From Eggerthella sp. YY7918 (GTDB taxonomy: Bacteria; Actinomycetota; Coriobacteriia; Coriobacteriales; Eggerthellaceae): DNA of 64,000 nucleotides. A model generated the notes under the pieces. It saw only the letters and a program-made list of their open reading frames with translations. It was not told the DNA's origin and made no database searches. The translations under genes were made by a program, and so were the position numbers. The DNA lies in NCBI RefSeq assembly GCF_000270285.1, contig NC_015738.1, positions 372,001-436,000 on the forward strand, in the 5' to 3' direction. Below are positions 53,601 through 61,536 of this stretch, one piece after another. The first letter of the stretch is position 1. Every line of letters starts with the position of its first letter.

Positions 53601-54495
53601 CGCTACCGAGTCCCTCGCCACGGAGACTCCCGTCGTCGTGCCCACGGTAAACTTCACGGACGCAGCTCCGCTCGTATTCAACAGCACCATCGCTCGTCCG
53701 CGTGTGGTCATCCCCGTGTTCCCCGGCAACAACTGCGAGTACGATTCCGCGCGTGCCTTCGAGCAGGCGGGTGCCGTGGTGGAAACGCTCATTGTGAACA
53801 ACCTTTCGCCCCAGAAGGTAGCTGAGAGCACAGAATCCCTGGTCAAGGCCATCAACAACAGCCAGATCATCATGATCCCCGGCGGCTTCTCCGGCGGCGA
53901 CGAGCCCGACGGCTCCGCGAAGTTCATTACGGCATTCTTCCGCGCTCCTGCCGTTACCGAGGCAGTACGCGACCTTTTGCAGAACCGCGACGGCCTGATG
54001 CTCGGCATCTGCAACGGCTTCCAGGCGCTCGTGAAGCTGGGTCTCGTACCGTTCGGCGACATCCGCCCCATGGACGAGGATTGCCCCACGCTCACGTTCA
54101 ACGCCATCGGCCGTCACCAGAGCCGCCTTGTGCGCACGCGCGTGGCGTCCAGTCTGTCCCCGTGGTTGAGCCGCTGCGAAGTGGGCGACATCCATACCGT
54201 GCCGGTAAGCCACGGCGAGGGTCGCTTCGTGGCCAGCCCCGAGCTGCTGGCGCAGTTACAGGCCAACGGCCAGATTGCCACGCAGTATGTGGATGCTGCC
54301 GGCGTGCCGTCCATGGACCTCGACGTGAATCCGAACGGCTCCGCATGGGCCATCGAATCCATCACCAGCCCCGACGGCCGCATTCTCGGCAAGATGGGCC
54401 ACAGCGAACGCCGCGGCAACGGCCTCTACCAAAACGTCCCCGGCGACCAATGGCAACCCCTCTTCGAAAGCGGCGTCGGCTACTTCACCGACTAG
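50644..54495 (+). CDS. purL: Phosphoribosylformylglycinamidine synthase, single-chain
   Basis: 1283 residues, the large single-chain form (synthetase plus glutaminase) converting FGAR to FGAM. Seen are DTYWSDHCRHTTF in the linker/N domain, two AIRS-like halves (NHPTEIEPFGGAATC; GAIGGKDSMSGSF), and a C-terminal GATase domain (from about 1018) with FSGGDEPDGSAK, nucleophile Cys in LGICNGFQ and HGEGRF. The interdomain linker contains 36 Ala/Ser/Gly/Arg-rich residues (956-991) encoded by a near-palindromic DNA segment. ATG 50644 has GGAAGGAACG. Most Gram-positives split PurL/PurQ/PurS, so the fused form is notable but seen in this class. Confidence 0.96.
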   Translation: MVSRVYVEKKSGFDGEARSLAHELRDILGIERLEGLRLVNRYDVEGISDELFAQCVPTVFSEPQSDVATLEMPDANGAVVFAVEYLPGQFDQRADSASECIQLISQGERPEVRSATVYMLEGALSDDDIAAIKRYVINPIEAREASLDLRETLRMEYAVPGAVEVLEGFLDLDEAGLAAFLADRGLAMDLADLTFCQQYFAEEGRCPTITEVKMIDTYWSDHCRHTTFGTVLDDVAIEDEAVRAAFERYLEMRHELGRDEKPVCLMDMGTIGAKWLKARGVLTGLDESEEINACTVKVKVDVNGEEQDWLYLFKNETHNHPTEIEPFGGAATCVGGAIRDPLSGRSYVYQAMRVTGAADPLVPVSETLPGKLPQRKLVTTAAAGYSSYGNQIGLATGQVNELYHPGYAAKRMEIGAVVGATPADHVRRETPAPGDVIVLLGGRTGRDGIGGATGSSKAHKLESLGSCGAEVQKGNAPVERKIQRLFRRGDACRLIKRCNDFGAGGVSVAVGELADGLHIVLDRVPKKYDGLDGTELAISESQERMAVALAAEDVDAFIGYAHEENLEATPIATVTEEARVRMEWNGDTIVDVSRDFLNSNGAPKHQVVRVMPGGTYERAWEGETLAERMTSLVTDLNVCSNKGLSERFDSTIGAATALMPFGGSRQLTPAMAMVAKLPVFGETTTVSGMAWGFNPYLTEANPFVGSYIAVVESVAKLAAAGFAREDMYLTFQEYFEKLRDEPERWGKPTAAVLGALMAQVDMGVGAIGGKDSMSGSFEQLDVPPTLVSFATAVGSVDRVTSPEFKQAGSRVVRIAPASYNGVVPEAAGLLEAISLVERLIGDGGALAVSTPGYGGTAEALFKMCVGNTIGVRLNEDVCADDLFAPAYGSFLVELPACAELPEASDAVRIDELGETTEAYELVACGETLNLVELQEAWEAKLEPVFPYRSKEETGVEGLGGAHQASSARAGSASGASVRAGLSERLSATESLATETPVVVPTVNFTDAAPLVFNSTIARPRVVIPVFPGNNCEYDSARAFEQAGAVVETLIVNNLSPQKVAESTESLVKAINNSQIIMIPGGFSGGDEPDGSAKFITAFFRAPAVTEAVRDLLQNRDGLMLGICNGFQALVKLGLVPFGDIRPMDEDCPTLTFNAIGRHQSRLVRTRVASSLSPWLSRCEVGDIHTVPVSHGEGRFVASPELLAQLQANGQIATQYVDAAGVPSMDLDVNPNGSAWAIESITSPDGRILGKMGHSERRGNGLYQNVPGDQWQPLFESGVGYFTD
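53509..53616. repeat. In-frame palindromic insert in purL linker
   Basis: Exactly 108 bases (36 codons) bounded by GAGGGACTCGGT and its perfect inverse ACCGAGTCCCTC, with a central hairpin GGAAGCGCC-AGT-GGCGCTTCC (53551-53571) and flanking GCAC/GTGC arms. It shares the 13-mer AAGCGAGTTCCGC (53531-53543) with the start of repeat copy D. In-frame and stop-free in purL. Confidence 0.65.
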
Positions 54496-54536
54496 TCTTT
54501 TGCGTCAACACCGCTTACGCGCATCTACCAAACCCG

Positions 54537-54567
54537 CACCGCGCCCCATTAGGAGCGCGGTGTTTTT
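54537..54567 (+). terminator. Rho-independent terminator of purL
   Basis: CACCGCGC-N10-GCGCGGTG followed by TTTTT, 42 bases after the stop. Confidence 0.85.
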
Positions 54568-54602
54568 GCATTGGAGGTAATGACGGCGAAACGTCGCCAA
54601 GC

Positions 54603-54753
54603 GGCAGGATTGGCTCGATTTGGTAACGGAATTAAGCGGGAAGAGTGTGCAGCCACCCTTTCGCTTTTCAAGGATTTCCTATTTTCCCAGGTGATATTCC
54701 TTTTTAGAGTAGACCAAGCGTTCAGCTCATTACCAAATCGAGCCGATCCTGCC
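54603..54753. repeat. MITE-like element with 24-bp terminal inverted repeats
   Basis: GGCAGGATTGGCTCG plus ATTTGGTAA (54603-54626) is inverted at 54730-54753 with one mismatch of 24. The 103-base centre is AT-rich with no gene. Different in sequence from copies A-E. No clear target duplication. This and flanking bases fill most of the 480-base gap between purL and the next gene. Confidence 0.65.
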
Positions 54754-54976
54754 AGACAGGCTCCCTTTCCGCTACAAAAGCGCTTTTTGTACTAACAACT
54801 TCAGTAGGATGTAGACGAGTAATGGAGTACGGCAGTGTAATCACCCGGTTTCACTATCCTTTCAGAACCAGCGCACCACCTTGGTATGCTCCGCTTGTTA
54901 TACTGAAACAGCGGCACTCCTAGAGAGAGGCAAAACCATGGAATTCTTGGCATGGGTTTTACCGAAGGGTGAAAAG

Positions 54977-56188
54977 ATGCGGATGGCAAAAACGCGAACA
55001 AGCGCATACGCATTCTTTGGAGGACTCTTTTTGATATTTTCGCTCGTTTTATCTGGATGTGCTGCCTCTGTGCCGCAAGAAGTTGAGGATTACCTTGCGA
55101 CACACGAAAAACCGCTCGATTTGGAAAAGCCGCTCAGCGATGAAGTGTTTGGCTCTTCCGAGGGCTACCAGGTGTTTCTCGCTGGAGAGAGCCATAGTGA
55201 GTCAAAAAACCTCCAGGCCCAAAAAATGTTGGTCAGATACTTCTATGAAGAGAAGAATGTGCGTACGTTTCTTCTTGAAGCAGGATTGGGATCAGGAGTT
55301 TTCCTCAATCATTATCTCCAGACGGGTAACGAGGATGATCTCAAGTACTACATGCAACAGCTTGAAGGAGTGGCAAGCTATACCAGGGAAACGTACGACT
55401 TCTACCATTGGCTCTGTGAATACAACGCTAGTCTTCCTGAAGACCAGAAACTTCACGTGGTCGGCCTTGATGTCGATCATCAGGTAACCACAGCAGCAAA
55501 GGGACTAGCTTTACTTATGGACGATTCCGCGGTTCTTTCGGATGTCGCAGCTGAGGCAGTACGAAACGTTCGGGAGCACGCAGGGGGAGCGTCTCTTGCG
55601 GAATTTGTACGTATCTTTTGGGACAATCCCGTTGACATGCGAAAACTGTTTGGTGAGAACAATGCTCTGGCCGAGCAAATCTGCCAGAATTTCGAATGGA
55701 CTGCACAGTTTTACTCTGAGGAAGAATCTCCTGCCAACGACTTTCGCGATGAAGTGATGATGGCGAACTTCCTCTTTATTCTTAATGATCGTCCGCACGA
55801 GACATTCTTCGGCGAGTTTGGAAGTGAACATATTCTCCAGAGCGCCTGTGAAACCGACTTCGGTTCGGTTGAAGATAACCGCTTCGGCATGCGATTGGAT
55901 GCGGAGGGCTCGCCTGTTGAAGGTAAAGTTTGCTCCATTCTGTATGCGTATCCAAAAAGCGATCTTCTATCGAACGTATTTGCAGGTTTTGGAAAGGGCG
56001 TCAACAGTACGATTTTCGAGAGTCGCGCCGATGCAGATGCGTTTTTCTCTCTGGATGAACCGGGGAGTCCCTTTACTTCGGGGGAGTATCTCGTCAAGGG
56101 TGAGGTGGATGCGCAGGCGACAACGACTGATTTCATTCAAAAGGTACTCGTGTTATGCGATTCGCGTGCTACCACACCGTATCAATGA
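54977..56188 (+). CDS. Erythromycin esterase-like lipoprotein
   Basis: 403 residues. A lipoprotein signal with lipobox LVLSGC (Cys28) predicts an anchored, extracytoplasmic protein. The body resembles the EreA/erythromycin-esterase superfamily: LAGESHSES (compare GE.HG), FLLEAGLGSG, and HVVGLDVDHQ further on. A His/Glu hydrolytic centre is therefore plausible, but one position that is usually Gly after His is Ser. ATG 54977 gives a clean signal peptide; ATG 54938 (GAGAGGC upstream) would add 13 residues. The gene is clearly AT-richer than purL or the downstream kinase, suggesting transfer. Macrolide hydrolysis should not be assumed. Confidence 0.7.
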   Translation: MRMAKTRTSAYAFFGGLFLIFSLVLSGCAASVPQEVEDYLATHEKPLDLEKPLSDEVFGSSEGYQVFLAGESHSESKNLQAQKMLVRYFYEEKNVRTFLLEAGLGSGVFLNHYLQTGNEDDLKYYMQQLEGVASYTRETYDFYHWLCEYNASLPEDQKLHVVGLDVDHQVTTAAKGLALLMDDSAVLSDVAAEAVRNVREHAGGASLAEFVRIFWDNPVDMRKLFGENNALAEQICQNFEWTAQFYSEEESPANDFRDEVMMANFLFILNDRPHETFFGEFGSEHILQSACETDFGSVEDNRFGMRLDAEGSPVEGKVCSILYAYPKSDLLSNVFAGFGKGVNSTIFESRADADAFFSLDEPGSPFTSGEYLVKGEVDAQATTTDFIQKVLVLCDSRATTPYQ

Positions 56189-56206
56189 TGATTTATAGGG
56201 GGTAGC

Positions 56207-56428
56207 ATGGGATTTAAGGACGAGTTCAATCGTGGTTTGACCGGTGATGATCGTTATGAAATGGCGGGCATCATTGTGACGTGTTCGCACTGTGGTGGCG
56301 AGGAGTTCGATGAGCGTTCGGTGCAACTCAATACTACCGGCGCTACGTTTCTTGGTCTTGATTGGGCTAACCGCAATGCCACCGTCCTTGTCTGCAAAAA
56401 CTGTGGTCACCTGGAGTGGTTCCTGTAG
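56207..56428 (+). CDS. Small zinc-ribbon protein
   Basis: 73 residues with a CSHCGGEEF knuckle and a C-terminal CKNCGHLEWFL knuckle, forming one zinc ribbon; the middle segment LGLDWANRNATVLVC is hydrophobic. Resembles short nucleic-acid-binding-like ribbon proteins. ATG 56207 has GGGGGTAGC. 18 bases after the esterase-like gene and AT-rich like it, so possibly the same transcript. Confidence 0.75.
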   Translation: MGFKDEFNRGLTGDDRYEMAGIIVTCSHCGGEEFDERSVQLNTTGATFLGLDWANRNATVLVCKNCGHLEWFL

Positions 56429-56567
56429 ATCGGCTGCGTGTGGTCGCGCGGGGCTTCAAAAAGCGCAGCTGCTGAATAGGAGGCCTTGCTATACTGGGCT
56501 CGTGAGTTCGCCAGGAGGATAGATTCTCCGGGGGCTATCAAGGGAATTCGAAGCGCAGGTAGAAAGG

Positions 56568-57866
56568 GTGCCATTGTTCGGGGAATATGCACTACTGGTG
56601 GAACGACTGGCAGGGCTTGTAACAGCATTCATTGTGCTGTACCTGTTGACGGAGAGCCGCTTCGATCGAACGAGAACCATTATCGCATTTGCGGGTGGTG
56701 GCGTAGGCATCGGTGTGATTTTGAGCGTGATGTATGTTGTTTGGGGTGACGACACGCTCATGCGATGGTACCCGATTGTCGCGAACATCCCGGGGTTGGC
56801 ACTTATGCTGGCGGTGTCGCGCCAGCGTCCGCTCGTGGTGATATTTACCAATCTCGTGGCGGTGCAGCTGAACGGAATTGTTGTTTTACCAGCCATATTC
56901 ATTGAAGGCATGGTAAGCGGGATTGATCCAACGCTGGTGAACCTGCTGGTGCGTCTTATCATTTTTGTCCCGTTGGTTGTGGCGCTGTGCCGGTGGTTTC
57001 GGCCGCTGTACCTGGAAACAGCGCGCACGCTGCAGCGTGGATGGGGGCTGCTATGCCTGATACCGATTGCGTTTTACGCCCAACTCTACCTGGTGTTTGT
57101 GGTGGGGGCTGTGCCGGATCCGCTTCTGCGCTTTGTGCTAGTAATATGCGCGTTCGTCATCGTGATCGCGGCGTGCGGGTTGGTGTTCGTATTTTTTGGC
57201 GAGCATGCCAGGCGCGTAGAGCTGGCTGAAGGAGAACGCATGCTGGCGACGCAGGTGAACGCGCTCCAGCGCGAGGTTGACCTGGTGCGCAGCGCCGATG
57301 AGCGGCTGCGGATCGTGCGTCACGACTTGCGACATCACGTGGATAACATCGCTGCGCTCCTGCGCGCGGGGCACGTTGACGAGGCGCTTGCGGCTCTCGG
57401 CAAGGTGGAGAGCGAACTCGCAGAAACCGCGTCGCGTCGTTTCTGCGAGAACGAGACGGTGAATGCGCTTCTATCATTGTATGTGGCGCGCGCCGAAGCG
57501 GCCGGCGTGGAAGTGGAAACCCGTTGTGACATCCCGCGCGAGCTACCGATGACCGCACTTGAGCTGGCCAGCGTGTTGGCGAACGCATTCGAGAACGCGG
57601 TGACCGCGTGCGAACGCCAACCCGCCGGTGCACCCCGTCACATCGTGGTGCGCTGCCTATGCGCTCCACGTTTCGCATTGGAAGTGGCGAACACCTATAC
57701 CGAGCCGGTGGAATTCAACGAGCAGGGTCATCCGGTGACCAACGAACCCGGCCACGGCGTAGGCACCCGCAGCATCGCCGCCTTCGCCAAAAAGTACGGC
57801 ATCCGACTCTTCTACGATGCCGGCGACGATGGCATGTTCCGCTTGCAGCTGCTCGGGACCAACTAG
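56568..57866 (+). CDS. Orphan GHKL sensor histidine kinase (AgrC/LytS-like)
   Basis: 432 residues: six or more membrane spans (1-215), a short coiled coil, a phospho-acceptor segment RIVRHDLRHHVDNIAALL and a GHKL ATPase domain with NAFENAVTAC (N box) and GHGVGTRSI (G box). This is the HPK10-type layout of peptide-sensing kinases. GTG 56568 directly abuts AGAAAGG, so TTG 56574 with better spacing is a serious alternative. No LytTR regulator is adjacent. Convergent with, and overlapping by 4 bases, the isochorismatase-family gene. Confidence 0.88.
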   Translation: MPLFGEYALLVERLAGLVTAFIVLYLLTESRFDRTRTIIAFAGGGVGIGVILSVMYVVWGDDTLMRWYPIVANIPGLALMLAVSRQRPLVVIFTNLVAVQLNGIVVLPAIFIEGMVSGIDPTLVNLLVRLIIFVPLVVALCRWFRPLYLETARTLQRGWGLLCLIPIAFYAQLYLVFVVGAVPDPLLRFVLVICAFVIVIAACGLVFVFFGEHARRVELAEGERMLATQVNALQREVDLVRSADERLRIVRHDLRHHVDNIAALLRAGHVDEALAALGKVESELAETASRRFCENETVNALLSLYVARAEAAGVEVETRCDIPRELPMTALELASVLANAFENAVTACERQPAGAPRHIVVRCLCAPRFALEVANTYTEPVEFNEQGHPVTNEPGHGVGTRSIAAFAKKYGIRLFYDAGDDGMFRLQLLGTN

Positions 57867-58402
57867 GAAAACGTGAGCTCGTTCAGGTCGCAGATGCGTG
57901 CGCCATAGATTTCCTGCAGGTATTTCAGTCCCGACTCGTAGTCCTCGTCGGTGAACGAAGAGGTTGTCTCGCGCGGAACTACCAGGTCGTAGCCGTAGCA
58001 ATAAGCATCCGCACAGGTGTGGCGACAGCACATGTGCGTGTGCAGTCCCGTGACCACCAGCGTGTCCACACCCAGCTCCTGCAGTGTGATAAGCATATCG
58101 GTCTGGAAGAATCCGGAATAGCGGCGCTTGGGAATGATGTAGTCGCCTTCTTGCGGCTCAAGCTCCGGGATAACTTCGGCGCCTTCGGTGCCGCGGATGG
58201 CGTGATCGCCCCACAGCTTCAGCTCGTGGTCGATGCCCTTAAGGTGCGAATCGTTCGCGTAGATGACGGGCACCTCGTGGGCGCGCGCATCAGCGAGCAG
58301 CTGTTGCAGGGGTTCGACGATCTTGCGGGCGTTGTCGCATCCAAGCGCTCCGGTGACGAAGTCGTTGAGCAGGTCGACGACGATGACGGCATAACGTGGC
58401 AT
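57863..58402 (-). CDS. Isochorismatase-family cysteine hydrolase (second)
   Basis: 179 residues. Triad: Asp in VVDLLNDF, Lys in IIPKRRYSGFF and Cys in THMCCRHT; the metal-site His/Asp pattern NDSHLKG is also present, close to nicotinamidase-related amidases (YcaC/PncA class). ATG 58402 has GAGGAGAACC. It is not closely similar to the family member at 14484-15128. Nicotinamidase activity is possible but not shown. Overlaps the kinase gene tail-to-tail. Confidence 0.85.
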   Translation of the reverse strand: MPRYAVIVVDLLNDFVTGALGCDNARKIVEPLQQLLADARAHEVPVIYANDSHLKGIDHELKLWGDHAIRGTEGAEVIPELEPQEGDYIIPKRRYSGFFQTDMLITLQELGVDTLVVTGLHTHMCCRHTCADAYCYGYDLVVPRETTSSFTDEDYESGLKYLQEIYGARICDLNELTFS

Positions 58403-58596
58403 AGGGTTCTCCTCTCGATGTTTCAGTGTGTTCAGCTTACCAGGCAAATTGGACCTTGCGTATCAAGGAAGTTACCGGACGGGCAAACGGCTTCGATGTT
58501 GTGCCTATACGGTCGATTCGAAGCGCAAACCACAGGCGGATGACAGCGGATCCGTGTTGATGATCGCCGTGCTAACACCTGCGGGGAGGGATCGTA

Positions 58597-59766
58597 TTAA
58601 CTCTTCGGCTTCGGCGTGAAACGCTGTACAAGCCCTTGGGCCGCTTCGCGAGCGGCCACTTCGGCAAGGGAACCAAGCGCGCCTACGAGCACGTCGCGCG
58701 CATCATCGTCGATATTTTTGGCTGCCTCGCTCAAAAGAGCGATAGACTTCGCACCACCCGAGAGCACCTCGGTAGCATTCTGCGCACCGGATGCCTCAAG
58801 CGCTTGGAAGAGTGCATCCACCACCACGGCCGCTTCTTCGTCGGAGAAGCCCTCCAGCCACTGGGTGATGACGGCATCGGTAAAACGTGCGTTGTCGGTA
58901 AGATCGTCGACGTAGACGAAATCGTCGCCTCCAATATCCCAGGTAAACACGCTGTGCTGCATAACACCGCGCTCCGAGCTATGCACGACGCGCAGATCGA
59001 GATCGGCCGGCGCGTCCATGAGCATGCCGACGAGGGAATCTTGCGGCACCGTTTTATGCACGCGATCGCGGATGGCGGCGTACTCGTCGGCGGCTACGGT
59101 TCCGGCCTTGAAGCCCGGGCCGTCGTGAGTGTACACGCGCTCGATGCGGTCCTGCACGGCCGGTTTTGCCCAAAGCGCAGCATACAACGCCAAGTTGCCG
59201 CCTTTCGAATGCCCACCCACAATCAGGTGTTTTGGCAGTCGAGGTGCGACGGCTTCTAGATAGCGCACCGCCTGTTCCTGTGCCGGTACGGGCGCGTCAT
59301 ATACCATGTTGAAGTTCTCGCGCCACCCCGTAAACGATGCGTCGGTACCGCGAAATCCTACATAGGCAAATTCCTTCTTGTGTACAAACGTGACGGCGGC
59401 GAACTGGGTTTGCCGCTCGGTGTCGAATAGGGCCAGGTAGTCGCGAAGTGCGAGGTCGCGAAAGCGCGGGCTGGCGGCCAACGCAAGCAGATTTTCCTTC
59501 ACCATATCGGGGGTCAGGCCGGTGAACATATCGTCGTATGCTTCCGCACGCAGAAGGTCGACGAAGCGCACGGATCGCCCGGCAGGCGAGAGCAGGTTCT
59601 CTACGATGGTCCCCAAGTCGAGAAATGTTTTTCGCTCGCGCAGGGCCGGCACCATGCCGTCGGCGCGCACCATGCAAAACTGCGAGAGCACGGCCGAATC
59701 GACCGGATTGAACGGCTTTTCGTCAAAGGAGGCAAACTCGGTCGCCAGATATTCAAGTATGTTCAT
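58597..59766 (-). CDS. DUF2974 alpha/beta-hydrolase (lipase-like) protein
   Basis: 389 residues. An alpha/beta-hydrolase core includes AYVGFRGTDASFTGWREN, the nucleophile elbow GGHSKGGNLALYAA (Ser) and THDGPGF, matching DUF2974 (Mbeg1-like). An Ala-rich C-terminal helix region (about 305-389) is family-typical. ATG 59766 starts MNILEYLATEFASF; the ribosome site is weak (GAAAGAAC). No signal peptide, so cytosolic. Substrate unknown. 28 bases downstream of the LuxR-type gene's stop on the same strand. Confidence 0.85.
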   Translation of the reverse strand: MNILEYLATEFASFDEKPFNPVDSAVLSQFCMVRADGMVPALRERKTFLDLGTIVENLLSPAGRSVRFVDLLRAEAYDDMFTGLTPDMVKENLLALAASPRFRDLALRDYLALFDTERQTQFAAVTFVHKKEFAYVGFRGTDASFTGWRENFNMVYDAPVPAQEQAVRYLEAVAPRLPKHLIVGGHSKGGNLALYAALWAKPAVQDRIERVYTHDGPGFKAGTVAADEYAAIRDRVHKTVPQDSLVGMLMDAPADLDLRVVHSSERGVMQHSVFTWDIGGDDFVYVDDLTDNARFTDAVITQWLEGFSDEEAAVVVDALFQALEASGAQNATEVLSGGAKSIALLSEAAKNIDDDARDVLVGALGSLAEVAAREAAQGLVQRFTPKPKS

Positions 59767-59794
59767 GGTCGCTTGTTCTTTCGTTACCAAGGGC

Positions 59795-61328
59795 TCACTT
59801 TTGGGCAGTATCGGCATCAATAAGTTCAAGAAGCTCTTCGCGGGAGCTGATGCCCAATTTGCCGTAGATGTGCCGCACGTGGGTACGCACGGTGTTCTCG
59901 GAGATGTAAAGCTTGTCGGCCACGAATCCATGATTGTAACCGCGTCCCAAATAGTACAGCACCTCGCGCTCGCGCGGCGACAGGGCATGGGCGGATGACA
60001 GTTCGTCGCAGCGACGATGGATGTAGGTGCGCGAGTCGGCCGGACGGGCGTCGGGCCGGTTTTCCTTTTCGGTGCGACTTCCCAAAGCAAACGTGATGGC
60101 GATGAGCGCGAGATACACCGTCAGAATAACCAGGCAGATGGTGCGTCCGTCGGTGCCGATAACGGCAATGCCGCACAAACCCGCCACGAGCGTGAGCGCA
60201 AGAACGGCAAAGCATGCAGGAAAGACCAAAGAAGCGGCAAGGGGAACGCTTCGCGCGGCGCTTGCCATGCTGCACCATATTGCGAGTGCGATAACGGCGA
60301 AGCTGGCTTGAGTGAGTACGTCGATGATACCCGCAACCAGATCGCTCGTGGTAGCGATGACCGGCAAGGCAAGAAGCAGCGCTACGGCGATAGGGTACAC
60401 AGCACGATTGAGCAACCGCAGAGGCGACGAATCGGCTTTGCGCAGGGCGATTATCGCCACGATGGCTGCGATCAAAGCCGGGCCGATGAGCGACTTCCAA
60501 GGGCCGAGCGGGTCGGGCAGACGCGTCTCTTCGCTTGAGATAATGGGGTCCCACGTTAAGCCGAAAATGAAGCAGGTGATGCATGCTCCCACAAGGGGCA
60601 TCCACAAAATGGCGGCCGCTTTTGTCGTGCGGGCGCGGCGCCAGCTGGAGACGGGGCTGTCTGACTGAGGCGAAGTTTCTTCTTGCGGCTCGGCTTCACC
60701 TATCTGCGGCTGAAGGATGGTTGATCGAGCAACTGCAAGCAAGGCGGTTGATGCAAAGATCGAGCACAGGATAAAGACGACACCCCATGGCGAAGGCGAA
60801 AGCGGTGCAGCGCTCACATGAAGCACGGCGGCCAGCAAAATGCTCAGCGCGCTGTTAAACAAAAGATTCTCGGGTTCAAGGCGTGCGAACAGCGTTCCCC
60901 AGGCACTTGCAAGCAGCATGAGCCCCCCCACCGAAGGCAATGCCGAAAAGTGCCGGTTCGACAAAGGGAAGGGTGAGGTTTGCGTAGAGGGGCAGCACAA
61001 AAAGCATTCCCGCTAGTGTGCAGACGGTTCCAACGATAAGAGGCAGCGGACGCGTCAGATCAGGAACATCCCGGCCGGCGCGATGATTCGCCACGGTCCA
61101 CACGGCAAGAATGACGCCGCATACAACAAGGCCCCACCCGGTGGAAACCATAAAGGGATGAAGCGAGTAATCTCCTTCAGAAGCGTTGGCGGGGAAGAAA
61201 CGGATAACGTTCAAGAAGACTGAAAACAGCACGCCCGCGCCCAGAAGCGTGGGTTGAAACGAGATTCCCGCTCTATTTTCGGGTGTAGGCATGCTTGCGG
61301 CGCTTTTCGTTTTCCCTCCGTAACGCAT
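59795..61328 (-). pseudogene. LuxR-family regulator with membrane domain, frame broken at a G7 run (phase-variable or disrupted)
   Basis: With one G removed from the seven-G run (C7 at 60923-60929 on the + strand) the frame is continuous for about 510 residues: ATG 61328 (AAGGGGAAACGC), about 12 membrane spans (25-410) and a C-terminal LuxR helix-turn-helix (about 445-510) with LSPREREVLYYLGRGYN and ISENTVRTHVRHIYGKLG. As read, the N-terminal half ends at 60876 and the HTH half would need a new start. This architecture is abundant in Eggerthellaceae and usually encoded beside the reductase it controls; here the divergent flavoprotein at 61537 is the natural target. Either switched off by slippage, decayed, or a base-call error. 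Confidence 0.8.
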
Positions 61329-61536
61329 AAGCGTTTCCCCTTGTAGATAGCGCAAATCATCACATTCAGCTATAGCGATTCCAACATGTTCGACCGGCTG
61401 AAAGCAAAAATCATCGGTTTCAGCGATGTAAAAACTATCCCTCATTTCTTAGTGTACCCGAACAGATTCCACCACACAACAAAACACCACGGTGGCATCG
61501 AAAGCAAGAAAAGGAAAAAGAAAGAAGGAGAGGGAT
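61329..61536. promoter_or_regulatory. Divergent control region, LuxR-type gene / flavoprotein
   Basis: 208 bases between divergent starts. It must contain both promoters. CCACC...GGTGG near 61468-61495 could form a small hairpin; no clear -35/-10 pair is identified. Confidence 0.4.

Noticed and set aside
54977-56188. Macrolide-resistance gene
   Set aside because: Only superfamily-level resemblance to erythromycin esterases; it is a lipoprotein with a changed motif, so a resistance call is not supported.
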